Assembly: GCF_044227025.1 (NCBI RefSeq)
Contig: NZ_JBGAFX010000005.1
Span: 1-64,000, forward strand
From: Dokdonella_A sp044227025
Lineage (GTDB): Bacteria > Pseudomonadota > Gammaproteobacteria > Xanthomonadales > Rhodanobacteraceae
Direction: 5' to 3'
DNA length: 64,000 nt
A model generated the notes under the pieces. It was not told where the DNA came from. It made no database searches and saw nothing but the letters and a program-made list of their open reading frames with translations. Positions 1 through 7,687 of the stretch are shown here, one piece after another. The position numbers and the translations under genes are program-made. The stretch's first letter is position 1, and each line of letters opens with the position of its first letter.

Positions 1-584
1 CGCACCGGACACCATGTCTGCACACGTTCGCCCGTTTGCGTGTCGACGGCGGCCACCCAGTCGCGGCGCTGCTTCTTGGCCCATGCCCAGTCATCGGCCA
101 TCAGCAATCGCCGGAGCTCGCGCACGTAGCGGGTGGGCAGGGGATCCCTACTCGTTTCCGTTGAGTGGTTGTTTCGAATCCGCCGCGGAACGGGATTGAA
201 GTGATTGGGGCTGCGCACCGGCTGGCCGTAGTCATCGGCCGCGCTGAGGTGCTTGTCGAGGTACCACGCGAAGAACTCGTGAGCGAGGTTGACGAACGCC
301 GGTCGATTCTTCGGCGTCCCCGATAACCAATCGTTGAACGACGCGCCGTGAGGTGCTTGACGGCGGCAGACAACCTCCGGCGACGTTCGGAGCGTGGGCG
401 CTTCACGCGCGAAGTCGAGCAAGGCATTGCCCACTTCGACTGCTGCGCGACGACTTGATCGTTGGCCTACCCATTCGGCCAATGCGTTGCGCCACGCGTC
501 TAGTTGTGGGTGGCTTGCTGCCCAGGTGAAGCGGGGATCCGACCGCTTCGGAAACGGGCGAGCGGCCACGGCGGAATGCTTCAT
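1..584 (-). CDS. gmtZ: GmtZ-like mobile-trio protein, N-terminal part (runs off the left edge)
   Basis: An open frame starts with ATG at 584 and stays open to base 1, giving about 194 residues of an unfinished protein. The ATG overlaps the TGA of the preceding recombinase gene as ATGA, which indicates translational coupling. The visible part has a Trp-rich N-terminus, a segment reading NPVPRR, then PTRYVRELRRLL and DWVAAVDTQTGERVQTWCPV. This order, directly after a GmtY-like recombinase, fits the VPA1269/GmtZ family of 'gamma-mobile-trio' islands, in which gmtY, gmtZ and gmtX are consecutive. The catalytic part, if any, lies outside the window. The family call is from remembered motifs and synteny, so it is moderate; an unrelated accessory integrase protein is the alternative. 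Confidence 0.55.
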   Translation of the reverse strand, partial: MKHSAVAARPFPKRSDPRFTWAASHPQLDAWRNALAEWVGQRSSRRAAVEVGNALLDFAREAPTLRTSPEVVCRRQAPHGASFNDWLSGTPKNRPAFVNLAHEFFAWYLDKHLSAADDYGQPVRSPNHFNPVPRRIRNNHSTETSRDPLPTRYVRELRRLLMADDWAWAKKQRRDWVAAVDTQTGERVQTWCPV

Positions 585-2074
585 AGCGACTCCGCGATGC
601 GGAAGGCCGCTGGGTCAGTCATGCGTTGCGAAGCGGCATCGAGAATGGCGGCCACTTCTCTAGCCTGAGCTGCCGTGTACACGTCCTGCGACCAGGGACT
701 TCGGTGGTGCAGCGCGCGTTGCACCACACGTCGGTCTATCCCGGCGTTGGCGAGGCGAAGTCCGTAGGCGTGCCGATGTCCGTGCGGCGACGTGCCGTGA
801 CGCTTGCCGTGAGAAAGTCCTGCGCGCTGGACTGCTCGCGCATGGGCCTGCTCGAACGCGGCAATCGTGTAGGGCCGGCCGCGCTCAATCGAGCGCTCGC
901 TCACAAACAGCCAAGGATGGTCCGCGTCGGGGCGATGGCGAACATACGCTCGGTAGAGCGTCCAGAAGAGCTCGGCCCAGTGCGTCGGGAAAAAGTAGAC
1001 GCGCGATGCCTTGCGCCGTGTGTCGGTCAATGCCAGGTTTTTCCAGCCGGCTTGGAGCGCGCCCGCCTCCAACGTTCGAGGGCGCAGGCCCCACCGATCG
1101 CGCAGGTAGTGCGCACGGTCCCGCCACGGGCCGCCCCGGTCGTCCGGAGCTTGACCGCATTCGGGATGAAAGAGGTGCACGAGCGCTGTGCCAGGCTGGT
1201 CCGGATCTTCGATGACATCACCCACGAACAGGTGGAACGCCTCGCTGACCCGCAAGCCGCCGCCGTGCATGAGAACGCTAAGCATGAGGTCTCGCAACCG
1301 GAAACGCTGTGCCAATGACGCGCCATCCGGTACGCGCCGCGACCAACCGTGCTCGATGAGCCGCTCAAACGCCTTCTCGTCGAACGCCCTCAACTCTTCG
1401 AACGCTCGATGGTCGCGGCGAGGGGCGAGAACGCTCCGCATGCGCTCCACCGCACCGCGTTCGTGCGCGCGGTACGACGCATGAGCCAAGAGCGCACCGG
1501 CGGCGCGGCGGTCGAAACGTCGGAGTTGCAGGATGCGTTCCTCCGGGCGTGCAGTTCGCCACGGGTTGAGCGAGCGGCCACCGACGCGCTCAGAGAGCCA
1601 ATCTGCGAAGGCGGTGATGCGCGCGAGGTGCGCCTCCACCACCGCGGTTGAGCGAGGCGGCCAACGCAAACCGGTCGGATCCCGCCCGAAATCATTCGTC
1701 GTTCCGGCGACCAGGTCATCGACGAAATGCTGAAGCGCGTCGGCTGGCGCGGTTGCCACCGAGTCGCCCCGCGCGGCCAAGTAATCGAGGAGCAGGGCCA
1801 AGCTGCGCGCATGCGTACGCTGCCGCTGCAAACGATTCGCCATCCCTCGGTCGATGAAGAACTGGAGCAAGGGAACGAAGGGCGCAACCGCTTCGGATGC
1901 GTCGTCATGAGCTGAGTGGCGGTACAGGACGTAGAATCGCTCGTTTCGACGACTGGCAGCCGCAACCGTCGTCAATGCGCACACGTGGGCGTCATCAGCT
2001 CGCTCGTCGGTCGGAGACCCACGGCCCGCGACTGAGGCGGGGTGGAGGCCGAGTTGCGCGTCACTGGCGCTCAT
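581..2074 (-). CDS. gmtY: Tyrosine recombinase, GmtY-like
   Basis: This 497-residue protein is a tyrosine site-specific recombinase. The C-terminal half carries the catalytic set: Arg275 in GGGLRVSE, an HxxR box in SPHGHRHAYG (His431, Arg434), a His in LHHRS (456-457) and the nucleophile Tyr466 in WSQDVYTAA. The N-terminal 170 residues resemble a core-binding, helical SAM-like region. It is longer than phage integrases, as expected for the GmtY class. The start ATG at 2074 has a GGAAGG-type ribosome site and overlaps the preceding gene by 14 bases; the stop overlaps the next start as ATGA. It therefore sits mid-operon with the relaxase upstream and a GmtZ-like gene downstream. Tyrosine recombinase is certain; assignment to GmtY is inferred from neighbours. 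Confidence 0.8.
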   Translation of the reverse strand: MSASDAQLGLHPASVAGRGSPTDERADDAHVCALTTVAAASRRNERFYVLYRHSAHDDASEAVAPFVPLLQFFIDRGMANRLQRQRTHARSLALLLDYLAARGDSVATAPADALQHFVDDLVAGTTNDFGRDPTGLRWPPRSTAVVEAHLARITAFADWLSERVGGRSLNPWRTARPEERILQLRRFDRRAAGALLAHASYRAHERGAVERMRSVLAPRRDHRAFEELRAFDEKAFERLIEHGWSRRVPDGASLAQRFRLRDLMLSVLMHGGGLRVSEAFHLFVGDVIEDPDQPGTALVHLFHPECGQAPDDRGGPWRDRAHYLRDRWGLRPRTLEAGALQAGWKNLALTDTRRKASRVYFFPTHWAELFWTLYRAYVRHRPDADHPWLFVSERSIERGRPYTIAAFEQAHARAVQRAGLSHGKRHGTSPHGHRHAYGLRLANAGIDRRVVQRALHHRSPWSQDVYTAAQAREVAAILDAASQRMTDPAAFRIAESL

Positions 2075-2435
2075 GCTCGGCCTTCCATCGACGCAGAAAC
2101 TGCGAGTAGCTCATCGGAAGCTCCCCCTTCTTCGATGCCTTGGCGGCGTAGGCGCGCCACAGCGAACGCCCCGACGCTCCGGGATGCTCGCGTTCGAGCT
2201 CAGCGAAGCTGGGCACGCGGCGGCGCGGCGGTGCTCCGCGGCGGCCGTTGAAGAACAAATCGAGGGTCGCAACGTTACAGTCCAGGAAAGCAGCCGGTTC
2301 GACGTCGGTTTCCGCAAGCAACCTTCTGTATCGCCGCACCCTGCGAGGATCGCACTCGACGTGACGCGCGATGCGGGCGCTGGACCACTGAGGTCGCTCG
2401 ACGAGCAACGCGACGATCGGTTGTATGCGGTCCAC
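2061..2435 (-). CDS. Small putative HTH protein between relaxase and recombinase
   Basis: About 124 residues of unknown function. The frame is open up to the relaxase stop codon, but there is no ATG in the extra stretch. A GTG at 2435 is preceded six bases upstream by a strong GAGGAG site (2442-2447 on the complement), so that start is chosen over a TTG at 2468. The N-terminal part (WSSARIARHVECDPRRVRRY) looks like a helix-turn-helix of the resolvase or MarR sort, and the C-terminus has a basic, Trp-containing tail. It overlaps the recombinase start by 14 bases, so it is probably co-expressed and may direct or regulate recombination. The HTH call is from visual pattern only. Confidence 0.6.
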   Translation of the reverse strand: MDRIQPIVALLVERPQWSSARIARHVECDPRRVRRYRRLLAETDVEPAAFLDCNVATLDLFFNGRRGAPPRRRVPSFAELEREHPGASGRSLWRAYAAKASKKGELPMSYSQFLRRWKAEHERQ

Positions 2436-2534
2436 ACCTGGCTCCTCGACGCGAGACGTTTCGTCCAACGTATGCAGGTTGTGCGACGCGTCAAGCCCCT
2501 CAACTTCAACCGAAGGTGGCGCAGCCGGCTGCCA

Positions 2535-4196
2535 TCACGAAGGCGCCGGGCGTCGACGCATCGAGGGCCGGTATGAAGGAGACGACATCCCGCGGACCAG
2601 AGCATCCATCGCCCGGGCCAGGTCCGCCTGGACGTCATCCAACTGCGTGAACAGTGAGGCGGTTGGCATCAGCGCGTTCGGCGCGGTTCGCGCATGCGCT
2701 GTTTCGGATGTGTGCATTGCGTCGACCGGCGCGCGCTGCGCCGCCTGCACGGTTTCGTGCGCCGCGCGTGCCCCGCTATCCGCCTCGCGCACCTCGACTT
2801 GCCGAGTCTGCGCGTCGTTCGCATCAGCGCCGCGGAGCGCGGCGCGCTGGCTACGGCGGTACTCGGCCCACTGCCGACGCGTGAGCGGTTTCCACTTGGG
2901 TGGGCGCAAGCTTTCGGGGTGGACGAGCTCCTCTGGGCCGCGGTCCGCTCGGCGCACCGCACGAGCAAAGCGCCCACGAGTTGGCTCCTCGCGCGACCGC
3001 GCGTGTTGGAGGGAGGTCCGCGCCGCTCGTGCGCCCGAGAATCCCTTCTCGCTCCGACGGCTCGGCACTTCCCAGGAATACATTGCCGAAGAGGAGGCCG
3101 AAGGTGCGGTGGCGGCGCTCGCGCCCGACCTGTTCAAGAGCTCCAAGTAGGCCTGAATGGCTGATGCGTGTTGATTCGCGGCACGGGCCATGAGATCGAG
3201 GAGCTGCTCCGACGCGTCGCGTTCCACGCGCGCGGTTTCATGGGCCGCTTGTGCTTGGGCGTTCAGTAGTTCGGCGTCTGCTCCCGTTGCCCGCGTGAAG
3301 GCATTGAGCGGACCCAATCCATTGCGCGGACGAAGCCGATCGCCACGGTTCAAGCTCGACGCGCGAACGCTGCGCGCGGCCCGTGTCTGAGTAACCCGGC
3401 GCAGCACCTGCGCGCGCCCCGCACCCCAAGCACTCACCGCGACGTTATCGCGCCGCACGGCCGCGTTGTCGACGACGATTTCGGATGCGCCGCCGCGCCG
3501 CGCCATTGCCGAGGCGGCCCGACCTTGGTGGCGGGTCGGCGTGCGCGTGAGTGCGACAACGCCAGCGAAGTCGCCCCGCTCCGCCGCATCCTGGGCCTGC
3601 TTCTTCAGCGGTCGGGGATCGACCTGTTCGGCATGTCCCGCGGCAGCCAAGGCGGTGTTGATGCGTTCGGCGACGCGTAAACGCATCGCCTCGGCCTCAA
3701 TGGGTCCTGTCGTCCGATCATCAAGCACGCGCACCTTCGCGCCGAACCCATCTGGGCCGGCGACCCGGGTGCTCATCAGAAGGTGACAATGGATGTTGCG
3801 ATCATCGCCATGCGCGTCGGGTTGGTGGATAGCCACGAGCACCGCGACACCGTAACGGTCGACGAGGTACTGGGCGATGTCCTGGGCAAGCCGTTCGTTC
3901 TGTACCTCGGTCAGTTCCGCGGGTAAGGCGACGACAAGTTCGCGCGCCGTTCGTGCGTTGCGGCGAACCTCGGCTCGCTCTGCGCGGCTCCACACGGAAG
4001 CGAGGTCCAAGGCCCAGGAGGCGCCTGCCGGAGCCTGCATTGCGGCCGACAGGACGCCCTTGCGTTTCGAGTAGTCGTGCGCCTGGTCCGTCCGCTCATC
4101 GTGCAAGCGCGTGCCAGCGCGGTAGGCCGCCGCGGCGACCACGCTGTGTCCGCGTGAACGAGAGACGAGGGAGAGGCGGGAGTAGTAGATGGCCAT
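2535..4196 (-). CDS. MobA/MobL-family (MOBQ) conjugative relaxase
   Basis: This 553-residue protein nicks oriT and pilots single-stranded DNA during mobilisation. The N-terminus (MAIYYSRLS, then AAAAYRAGTR) is typical of MobA/MobL proteins; Tyr25 occupies the position of the RSF1010 MobA nucleophile. The metal-binding HUH motif is seen at about residues 133-141 (DRNIHCHLL), preceded by HQPDAHGD. The C-terminal half is long, basic and low in recognisable domains, and contains no obvious primase. The start is the ATG at 4196, supported by the family N-terminus. It heads a leftward operon that continues into a small HTH-like gene and the recombinase genes. No mating-pair-formation genes are visible, so the element is more likely mobilisable than self-transmissible. 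Confidence 0.92.
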   Translation of the reverse strand: MAIYYSRLSLVSRSRGHSVVAAAAYRAGTRLHDERTDQAHDYSKRKGVLSAAMQAPAGASWALDLASVWSRAERAEVRRNARTARELVVALPAELTEVQNERLAQDIAQYLVDRYGVAVLVAIHQPDAHGDDRNIHCHLLMSTRVAGPDGFGAKVRVLDDRTTGPIEAEAMRLRVAERINTALAAAGHAEQVDPRPLKKQAQDAAERGDFAGVVALTRTPTRHQGRAASAMARRGGASEIVVDNAAVRRDNVAVSAWGAGRAQVLRRVTQTRAARSVRASSLNRGDRLRPRNGLGPLNAFTRATGADAELLNAQAQAAHETARVERDASEQLLDLMARAANQHASAIQAYLELLNRSGASAATAPSASSSAMYSWEVPSRRSEKGFSGARAARTSLQHARSREEPTRGRFARAVRRADRGPEELVHPESLRPPKWKPLTRRQWAEYRRSQRAALRGADANDAQTRQVEVREADSGARAAHETVQAAQRAPVDAMHTSETAHARTAPNALMPTASLFTQLDDVQADLARAMDALVRGMSSPSYRPSMRRRPAPS

Positions 4197-4212
4197 GCTG
4201 AAATCGGCAAAC

Positions 4213-4244
4213 TTCCGTGCTGCCTACCAACGGAAAGCGCCCTC
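4213..4244. other. Candidate MOBQ oriT (inverted repeat plus nic-like core)
   Basis: The 114-base gap between the divergent relaxase and the next gene holds an inverted repeat (TTCCGT at 4213-4218 and ACGGAA at 4230-4235, 11-base spacer). It is followed at once by AGCGCCCTC (4236-4244). RSF1010-type oriT has an inverted repeat followed by TAAGTGCGCCCT, with the nick just before CCCT. The order, spacing and GCGCCCTC core match, and the cognate relaxase starts beside it. By analogy the nick would fall near 4239/4240. This is inference from pattern. Confidence 0.5.
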
Positions 4245-4263
4245 TTTTGAAGAGGCGATCGCC
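4241..4263. promoter_or_regulatory. Adjacent short palindromes in the relaxase upstream region
   Basis: CCTCTT-TTG-AAGAGG (4241-4255) is a six-base-pair hairpin directly after the nic-like core, and GGCGATCGCC (4254-4263) is a perfect ten-base palindrome. They could bind a relaxosome accessory protein or an autoregulator. No function is demonstrated by the sequence. Confidence 0.35.
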
Positions 4264-4310
4264 GGATTGTATGATCTGCCGTTCACGTCACCGACTAGAA
4301 GGACAAGAGA

Positions 4311-4682
4311 ATGAACGCAGCAAATGAAAGCGCCTGCTTAGAGGACGTGATTAAAAAGCTCAACGCAAAATACGGCACGCCGCGCATGAACGATGACGAG
4401 CGCTTCTATGCAATCGGCGCATGCGCGGCAGGAATCCCAAGCTTCGACATTTTTGAATCGATTTCCCTAGACCGTGAGATCGATGCCGACTTTGACGCCG
4501 TTTGCCATAGCGCGGGAATCTATGGCGCAACAGAGCCATGGCAGAGGAAACTGCATCGTGATCTGCACGGCAAAGACGAAGCTCAGATCAAGAAGGTTTT
4601 ACGCGACACCCATATAGAGCGACAAGCCGAACTGCATTCTTCCCTGAACGACAATGCCGCGAAACCTTCCGGTAATCGCTAG
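4311..4682 (+). CDS. Hypothetical protein, divergent from the relaxase
   Basis: This is a 123-residue acidic-to-neutral protein of no family I recognise. The ATG at 4311 is preceded by AGGACAAGAG, a plausible ribosome site. Codon choice is visibly less GC-rich than in the chromosomal genes, consistent with acquired DNA. It has no signal peptide or membrane segment, and contains two Cys near residue 50 (GACAAGIPSF). Its last 95 bases overlap the end of a convergent gene on the other strand, so one of the two 3' ends may not be genuine. Confidence 0.5.
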   Translation: MNAANESACLEDVIKKLNAKYGTPRMNDDERFYAIGACAAGIPSFDIFESISLDREIDADFDAVCHSAGIYGATEPWQRKLHRDLHGKDEAQIKKVLRDTHIERQAELHSSLNDNAAKPSGNR

Positions 4683-4950
4683 GTGTGCGATTGTCCTTCT
4701 CCATGTTGATCAAGTGCTGAACTTGAGTGGCTGTCCAACGCTTCGAGGGATAGCCTGGATTCTCAGCCAAGCAGCTTTGAAGCTCAGCCACCATGACTCT
4801 CTCGGCAGGAGACAGTGGCTGCAGCTCGGATATGTCCACCGGGTACATGGCTGGATCGTGCAAAGCGTTTAGGGCAATGCGTGCAAGCAGGATTTTGTGC
4901 TCGCTCTGCGTGTTGTACACGTGACGAATGAACTCTCCTACGGAGAACAT
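4588..4950 (-). CDS. Hypothetical protein
   Basis: This 120-residue soluble protein starts at ATG 4950 with a good AGGAG site upstream. The N-terminus (MFSVGEFIRHVYNTQSEHK) and the middle (ELQPLSPAERVMVAEL) look like a genuine compact helical protein. The C-terminus is basic and Cys-containing and overlaps the convergent neighbour by 95 bases. I do not recognise the family. It lies between the putative oriT side and a putative transfer-accessory pair, so it belongs to the mobile element. Confidence 0.5.
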   Translation of the reverse strand: MFSVGEFIRHVYNTQSEHKILLARIALNALHDPAMYPVDISELQPLSPAERVMVAELQSCLAENPGYPSKRWTATQVQHLINMEKDNRTPSDYRKVSRHCRSGKNAVRLVALYGCRVKPS

Positions 4951-5256
4951 TTCAAGGCTCCTGCGGCCGAGGTTTCTTCTGATCTAACACAGATGGCGCG
5001 CGGCGCAAGCCCTTCCTCTGCGACCTTAGTGCAGCATCGCGTCGATGCATCGCATCGGGGTCCGGGGCGCAGCTCCGGCGCAACGGCCCAGCAAGGGCCG
5101 GCAAACCCCGCAGGGAGTTTGCGTCCTTGCGCTCTTGCCTCGTCTTGACCAGCGCTCCTCATTGGCTTGACGAGCGCGTTGCCCACGGGTGCCGCTCCGG
5201 CGGCATGCTCGCTCGCATTCACCTCTCGGTCTTCGCTTCGAGCAGATGCTCGCAAC
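4951..5256. other. Intergenic stretch in the mobile element, no gene seen
   Basis: About 300 bases separate two divergent genes. A long leftward frame crosses here but is Cys/Arg-rich nonsense. Short GC-rich inverted repeats occur (for example GGCCCAGCAAGGGCC near 5085-5105), without a T-tract. The two clearer palindromes lie just to the right and are listed separately. Confidence 0.5.
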
Positions 5257-5313
5257 GTGACGGCCGTCACATGGTCACGGGCATTCAATATGCGAATCCA
5301 CAAATCGCATATT
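5257..5313. promoter_or_regulatory. Two operator-like palindromes upstream of a two-gene unit
   Basis: GTGACGGCCGTCAC (5257-5270) is a perfect 14-base palindrome. AATATGCGA (5287-5295) and TCGCATATT (5305-5313) form a perfect nine-base inverted repeat with a nine-base spacer in an AT-rich patch. They lie 68-124 bases before the next start codon, where an operator or promoter is expected. The regulator is unknown. Confidence 0.45.
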
Positions 5314-5380
5314 TCATGTCCTTGCGTTCTTGAGTTCGGCGTGTATCCCAAAGAGGTACATCCAACCACGAGACCTCGCC

Positions 5381-5812
5381 ATGACCACTTCGTACGAACC
5401 CATTCACCGAGCCGCTCTGCTTGAGGTTGGCTTTGCCTTGGACCACCTTGTTTGGTGCTACCGATCCGAACTCGATCGCCGCCCGCACTTCGCAATGACT
5501 GCGGACGACATCTGCCTCCACGATTTCGCCAACCGCACGGCATCCCTCGTCCGCACCGTTCTCGATGGCGACAACCAGCGCCGTGGACCGCGGCCGCAAT
5601 ACAAGCCTTCCATGGACAGCGGACAACGCCTGCGAGCGGCAATCGAGGCACGACGCCGCGCGCGGGCGGAAGAAGCCGGGAGGATCGCTGGCAATGCCCC
5701 ACCGGCATCGTCGGATCCCGAAGATGTGGCGCAAGCTGACGTCCCAAGCGACACGCCACAAGGTGATTTTGAAGAGCAGCCCACGGTGCGCTGCCGGAGG
5801 CGGCCGCGATGA
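5381..5812 (+). CDS. Hypothetical mobile-element protein
   Basis: About 143 residues of unknown function. The ATG at 5381 is preferred over an in-frame TTG at 5330 because the extra segment is not protein-like. The N-terminal half (HRAALLEVGFALDHLVWCYR) appears helical, and the C-terminal half has a basic Arg/Ala-rich helix (IEARRRARAEEAGR) followed by an acidic linker. Its stop overlaps the next start as ATGA, so the two form an operon. Placement beside a relaxase region suggests a DNA-transfer accessory, but nothing in the sequence proves this. Confidence 0.5.
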   Translation: MTTSYEPIHRAALLEVGFALDHLVWCYRSELDRRPHFAMTADDICLHDFANRTASLVRTVLDGDNQRRGPRPQYKPSMDSGQRLRAAIEARRRARAEEAGRIAGNAPPASSDPEDVAQADVPSDTPQGDFEEQPTVRCRRRPR

Positions 5813-6129
5813 GTTCGAGCTCAGACAAGTTGAGCGAACGGGTGGCGTCGGCTACTCAACGCCTGGCCGCATTGAAAGCGCGGCAGCTCATGCGGGAAAT
5901 GCGCAACGCGCATCTGGCGAAGCTGCGTGCCCGACGGGATGAGCGGCGGCAGCGCCTTCAGTTTGGAGGCGCCGTGTTCATCGCCCAGTGCACCGACTTC
6001 TCACCGATTGAAATCGTGGGCTTGCTACTGGACGGAAAGGAGCGCGTCGGGGTGTCGCCCACCATGCGATTGGCGATTCGCAAGAAAGGGCAAGAGTGGG
6101 TGGAGAGTGCCTCCCCCACCTCATCATGA
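5809..6129 (+). CDS. Small basic protein, possible TraD/MobC-like transfer accessory
   Basis: This 106-residue protein starts with ATG inside the stop of the preceding gene (ATGA). Residues 7-50 form a strongly basic, probably coiled helix (QRLAALKARQLMREMRNAHL then ARRDERRQRLQFGG). A helical C-terminal segment contains IVGLLLDGKERVG. The arrangement 'basic coiled helix, then RLQFGG, then short helical domain' recalls small TraD/MobC accessory proteins of MOBQ systems, which begin with Arg-rich coils followed by LxxLGGL. That resemblance is weak and is offered as a possibility only. Confidence 0.45.
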   Translation: MSSSSDKLSERVASATQRLAALKARQLMREMRNAHLAKLRARRDERRQRLQFGGAVFIAQCTDFSPIEIVGLLLDGKERVGVSPTMRLAIRKKGQEWVESASPTSS

Positions 6130-6144
6130 TGCTTCCCCTCAATA

Positions 6145-6172
6145 AGCGAGGCGGTGGAATCGCCGCCTCGCT
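6145..6172. terminator. Hairpin between convergent genes
   Basis: AGCGAGGCGG (6145-6154) pairs perfectly with CCGCCTCGCT (6163-6172) around an eight-base loop. It sits between two convergent genes ending at 6129 and 6196, the expected place for a bidirectional terminator. There is no strong T-tract on either side. Confidence 0.55.
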
Positions 6173-6195
6173 GTCAGCGCCCCATCTGCCGTCGT

Positions 6196-6528
6196 TTACG
6201 TCTTGTCGTCGAGCGCTGCGCCCGGTGCGTTGTCTTTCACGGAACGAATGCCGTTCTCGCGGCCCGACTCGGACTTGTACGTCTCACTCGTTCCGATCAC
6301 TTGGCCGTTCGCCGCCACCAAGTTGAACATGAACTCGCCGTTGGATGCCTTCTTACGATCGTACCGTTCGTCGTGCGGGGCATTCGTCCGAACAGATTGA
6401 ATGCCGTTCTCAGCACCGCTCTTAGTGTCATAGCGCTGGCTGCTCAGGATGGGCTCGCCATTGCCCGCCTGGAGATGGAAGTGGTACTGCCCGTTGGTTG
6501 TCTTCTTCAACACAAACTTGCCCGCCAT
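6196..6528 (-). CDS. DUF1508 (YegP-like) protein
   Basis: This 110-residue protein consists of two tandem DUF1508 repeats. Each has the pattern G-x-[FY]-x-[FH]-x-L-x-A-x-NG, then a Tyr-Lys/Asp turn and ENGIxSVxxNA: ENGIQSVRTNA at about residue 40 and ENGIRSVKDNA at about residue 90. The family forms a small beta-alpha fold of unknown role and is common on plasmids and genomic islands. The start ATG at 6528 follows GGAGG. It is read in the same direction as the JAB and HNH genes upstream but is separated by about 65 bases from the JAB gene. Confidence 0.9.
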   Translation of the reverse strand: MAGKFVLKKTTNGQYHFHLQAGNGEPILSSQRYDTKSGAENGIQSVRTNAPHDERYDRKKASNGEFMFNLVAANGQVIGTSETYKSESGRENGIRSVKDNAPGAALDDKT

Positions 6529-6592
6529 GGCCGCCTCCTTGAAGTAGTGGCCAGGGCATCATACGCCGCCGCGAGCGGCGGCTGAGGGGTGG

Positions 6593-7072
6593 TCAGCACC
6601 ACCCCCGCTGCGCCAAGGACACCGTCCCTCCGCTGGCGACCACCAGGTGGTCGAGAAGGCGGACTTCCACCAGGTTCAGCGCGTCGCGCAAGCGCGCGGT
6701 AATGGCGCGGTCTGCGGCACTGGGTTCCGCGTCACCCGACGGGTGGTTGTGCGCAAACACGACGGCGGCGGCGTTCCAGCGCAGCGCTGCTTTAACGACT
6801 TCTCGCGTGTGAATGGTTGCTCCGTCGATGGTTCCGCGAGCAAGCGACTCGACGGCGAGCACCCGATGCCGATTATCGAGCCATACGGCGTGGAACTCCT
6901 CGTGGTCGAGTCCTGCGAGGCGCATCCGCAAGAACTGTGCGCTCTGGTCCGGGCTGGTCATCGTGCCCAAGCGTTCGAGTCGGCGTTGAAGGATGTCTTC
7001 CGCAATGCCGAGGATGTCCGCTTCGCTCTGCTTGCCTCGGAAGCTGTACCGGCCGTTTTCGTCGCGCACCAT
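6593..7072 (-). CDS. RadC-like JAB-domain protein
   Basis: This 159-residue protein carries the RadC/JAB metalloprotease-like fold. The metal site reads AHNHPSGDAEPSAAD (His-x-His, Ser, Asp), followed by LLDHLVV. It lacks the N-terminal helix-hairpin-helix region of chromosomal RadC and is of the short plasmid/island type. The chosen ATG at 7072 follows CAGGAGACCGAG, a good ribosome site; the longer open frame upstream is not protein-like. Such genes accompany integrative elements, but their biochemical role is unknown. It is followed by the DUF1508 gene and preceded by an HNH endonuclease gene. Confidence 0.88.
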   Translation of the reverse strand: MVRDENGRYSFRGKQSEADILGIAEDILQRRLERLGTMTSPDQSAQFLRMRLAGLDHEEFHAVWLDNRHRVLAVESLARGTIDGATIHTREVVKAALRWNAAAVVFAHNHPSGDAEPSAADRAITARLRDALNLVEVRLLDHLVVASGGTVSLAQRGWC

Positions 7073-7308
7073 CTCGGTCTCCTGCCGGCGCGCGGGGTGG
7101 CGCCGTGAGGACGCCGCCGCTTGGACGACGAGCGGGTGGTGCATCCGAAGGACGGAAACGTAGTGGACGACGGCGAAGCCGTTGCGGCAGCCGCAGTCCG
7201 AGCGAAGGTGCTCCCAGGAAGGCGATGCTTCGTGCGTTGAGGTGACCGCGAAGAGTGGAGCGACCGGCACAGCCTCGTTAGCACCGAAGCGGCAGATTTG
7301 AGATGAGC

Positions 7309-7677
7309 TCACTGCTCGGGCTGTCGCGAGCTCAACGCCGACGCCAGTGGAAACGGGTGCCAGCGCCCGTTGTTGGCGCGGTTCACCACGTGCTGGCGAT
7401 AGCGTTCCGGTGACAACGCGCCTTCGCGTCGCTGGTGGCGGCGGCGGTTGCAGAGCCAACACGCCGCAGCGATGTTGTCGCCGCCGCGTCCCCCGTCGCA
7501 TCGCGCACGAAGGTGTTCCGCGGTGGCGCGCTGCTCCGCTGCCTGGGCAGCGGTCAGGCCGTGGGTTCGAGCGAACGCAACCGGGTCGTCAAGCCAAACG
7601 GGTCGGCCGCAATAGCAGCAGCGTCCGTTCTGGCGGTGGAAGGCCCGCGCCCGGGCCGTCTTGATCGAATGCGTCAT
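7309..7677 (-). CDS. HNH endonuclease
   Basis: This 122-residue protein has a compact HNH nuclease domain. A zinc-ribbon CYCG motif lies near residue 20 and a second CWLC motif lies near residue 90. Between them is ATAEHLRARCDGG, with GGDNIAAACWLCNRRRH following, matching the E/H...N...H arrangement of metal-dependent DNA nicking enzymes. The start ATG at 7677 follows AGAGGTAGCGTC. The 236 bases before the next gene hold no convincing frame. It might act in element mobility or in competition with other elements; the sequence does not tell which. Confidence 0.85.
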   Translation of the reverse strand: MTHSIKTARARAFHRQNGRCCYCGRPVWLDDPVAFARTHGLTAAQAAEQRATAEHLRARCDGGRGGDNIAAACWLCNRRRHQRREGALSPERYRQHVVNRANNGRWHPFPLASALSSRQPEQ

Positions 7678-7687
7678 GACGCTACCT

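Noticed and set aside
2061..2537. Relaxase/HTH read-through fusion (same frame separated by one TGA)
   Set aside because: A strong GAGGAG site precedes an internal GTG at 2435, so independent initiation explains the arrangement better.
4938..5828. Leftward 296-codon frame
   Set aside because: Arg/Cys-rich, no ribosome site, antisense to the coupled gene pair starting at 5381, and it crosses the two palindromes.
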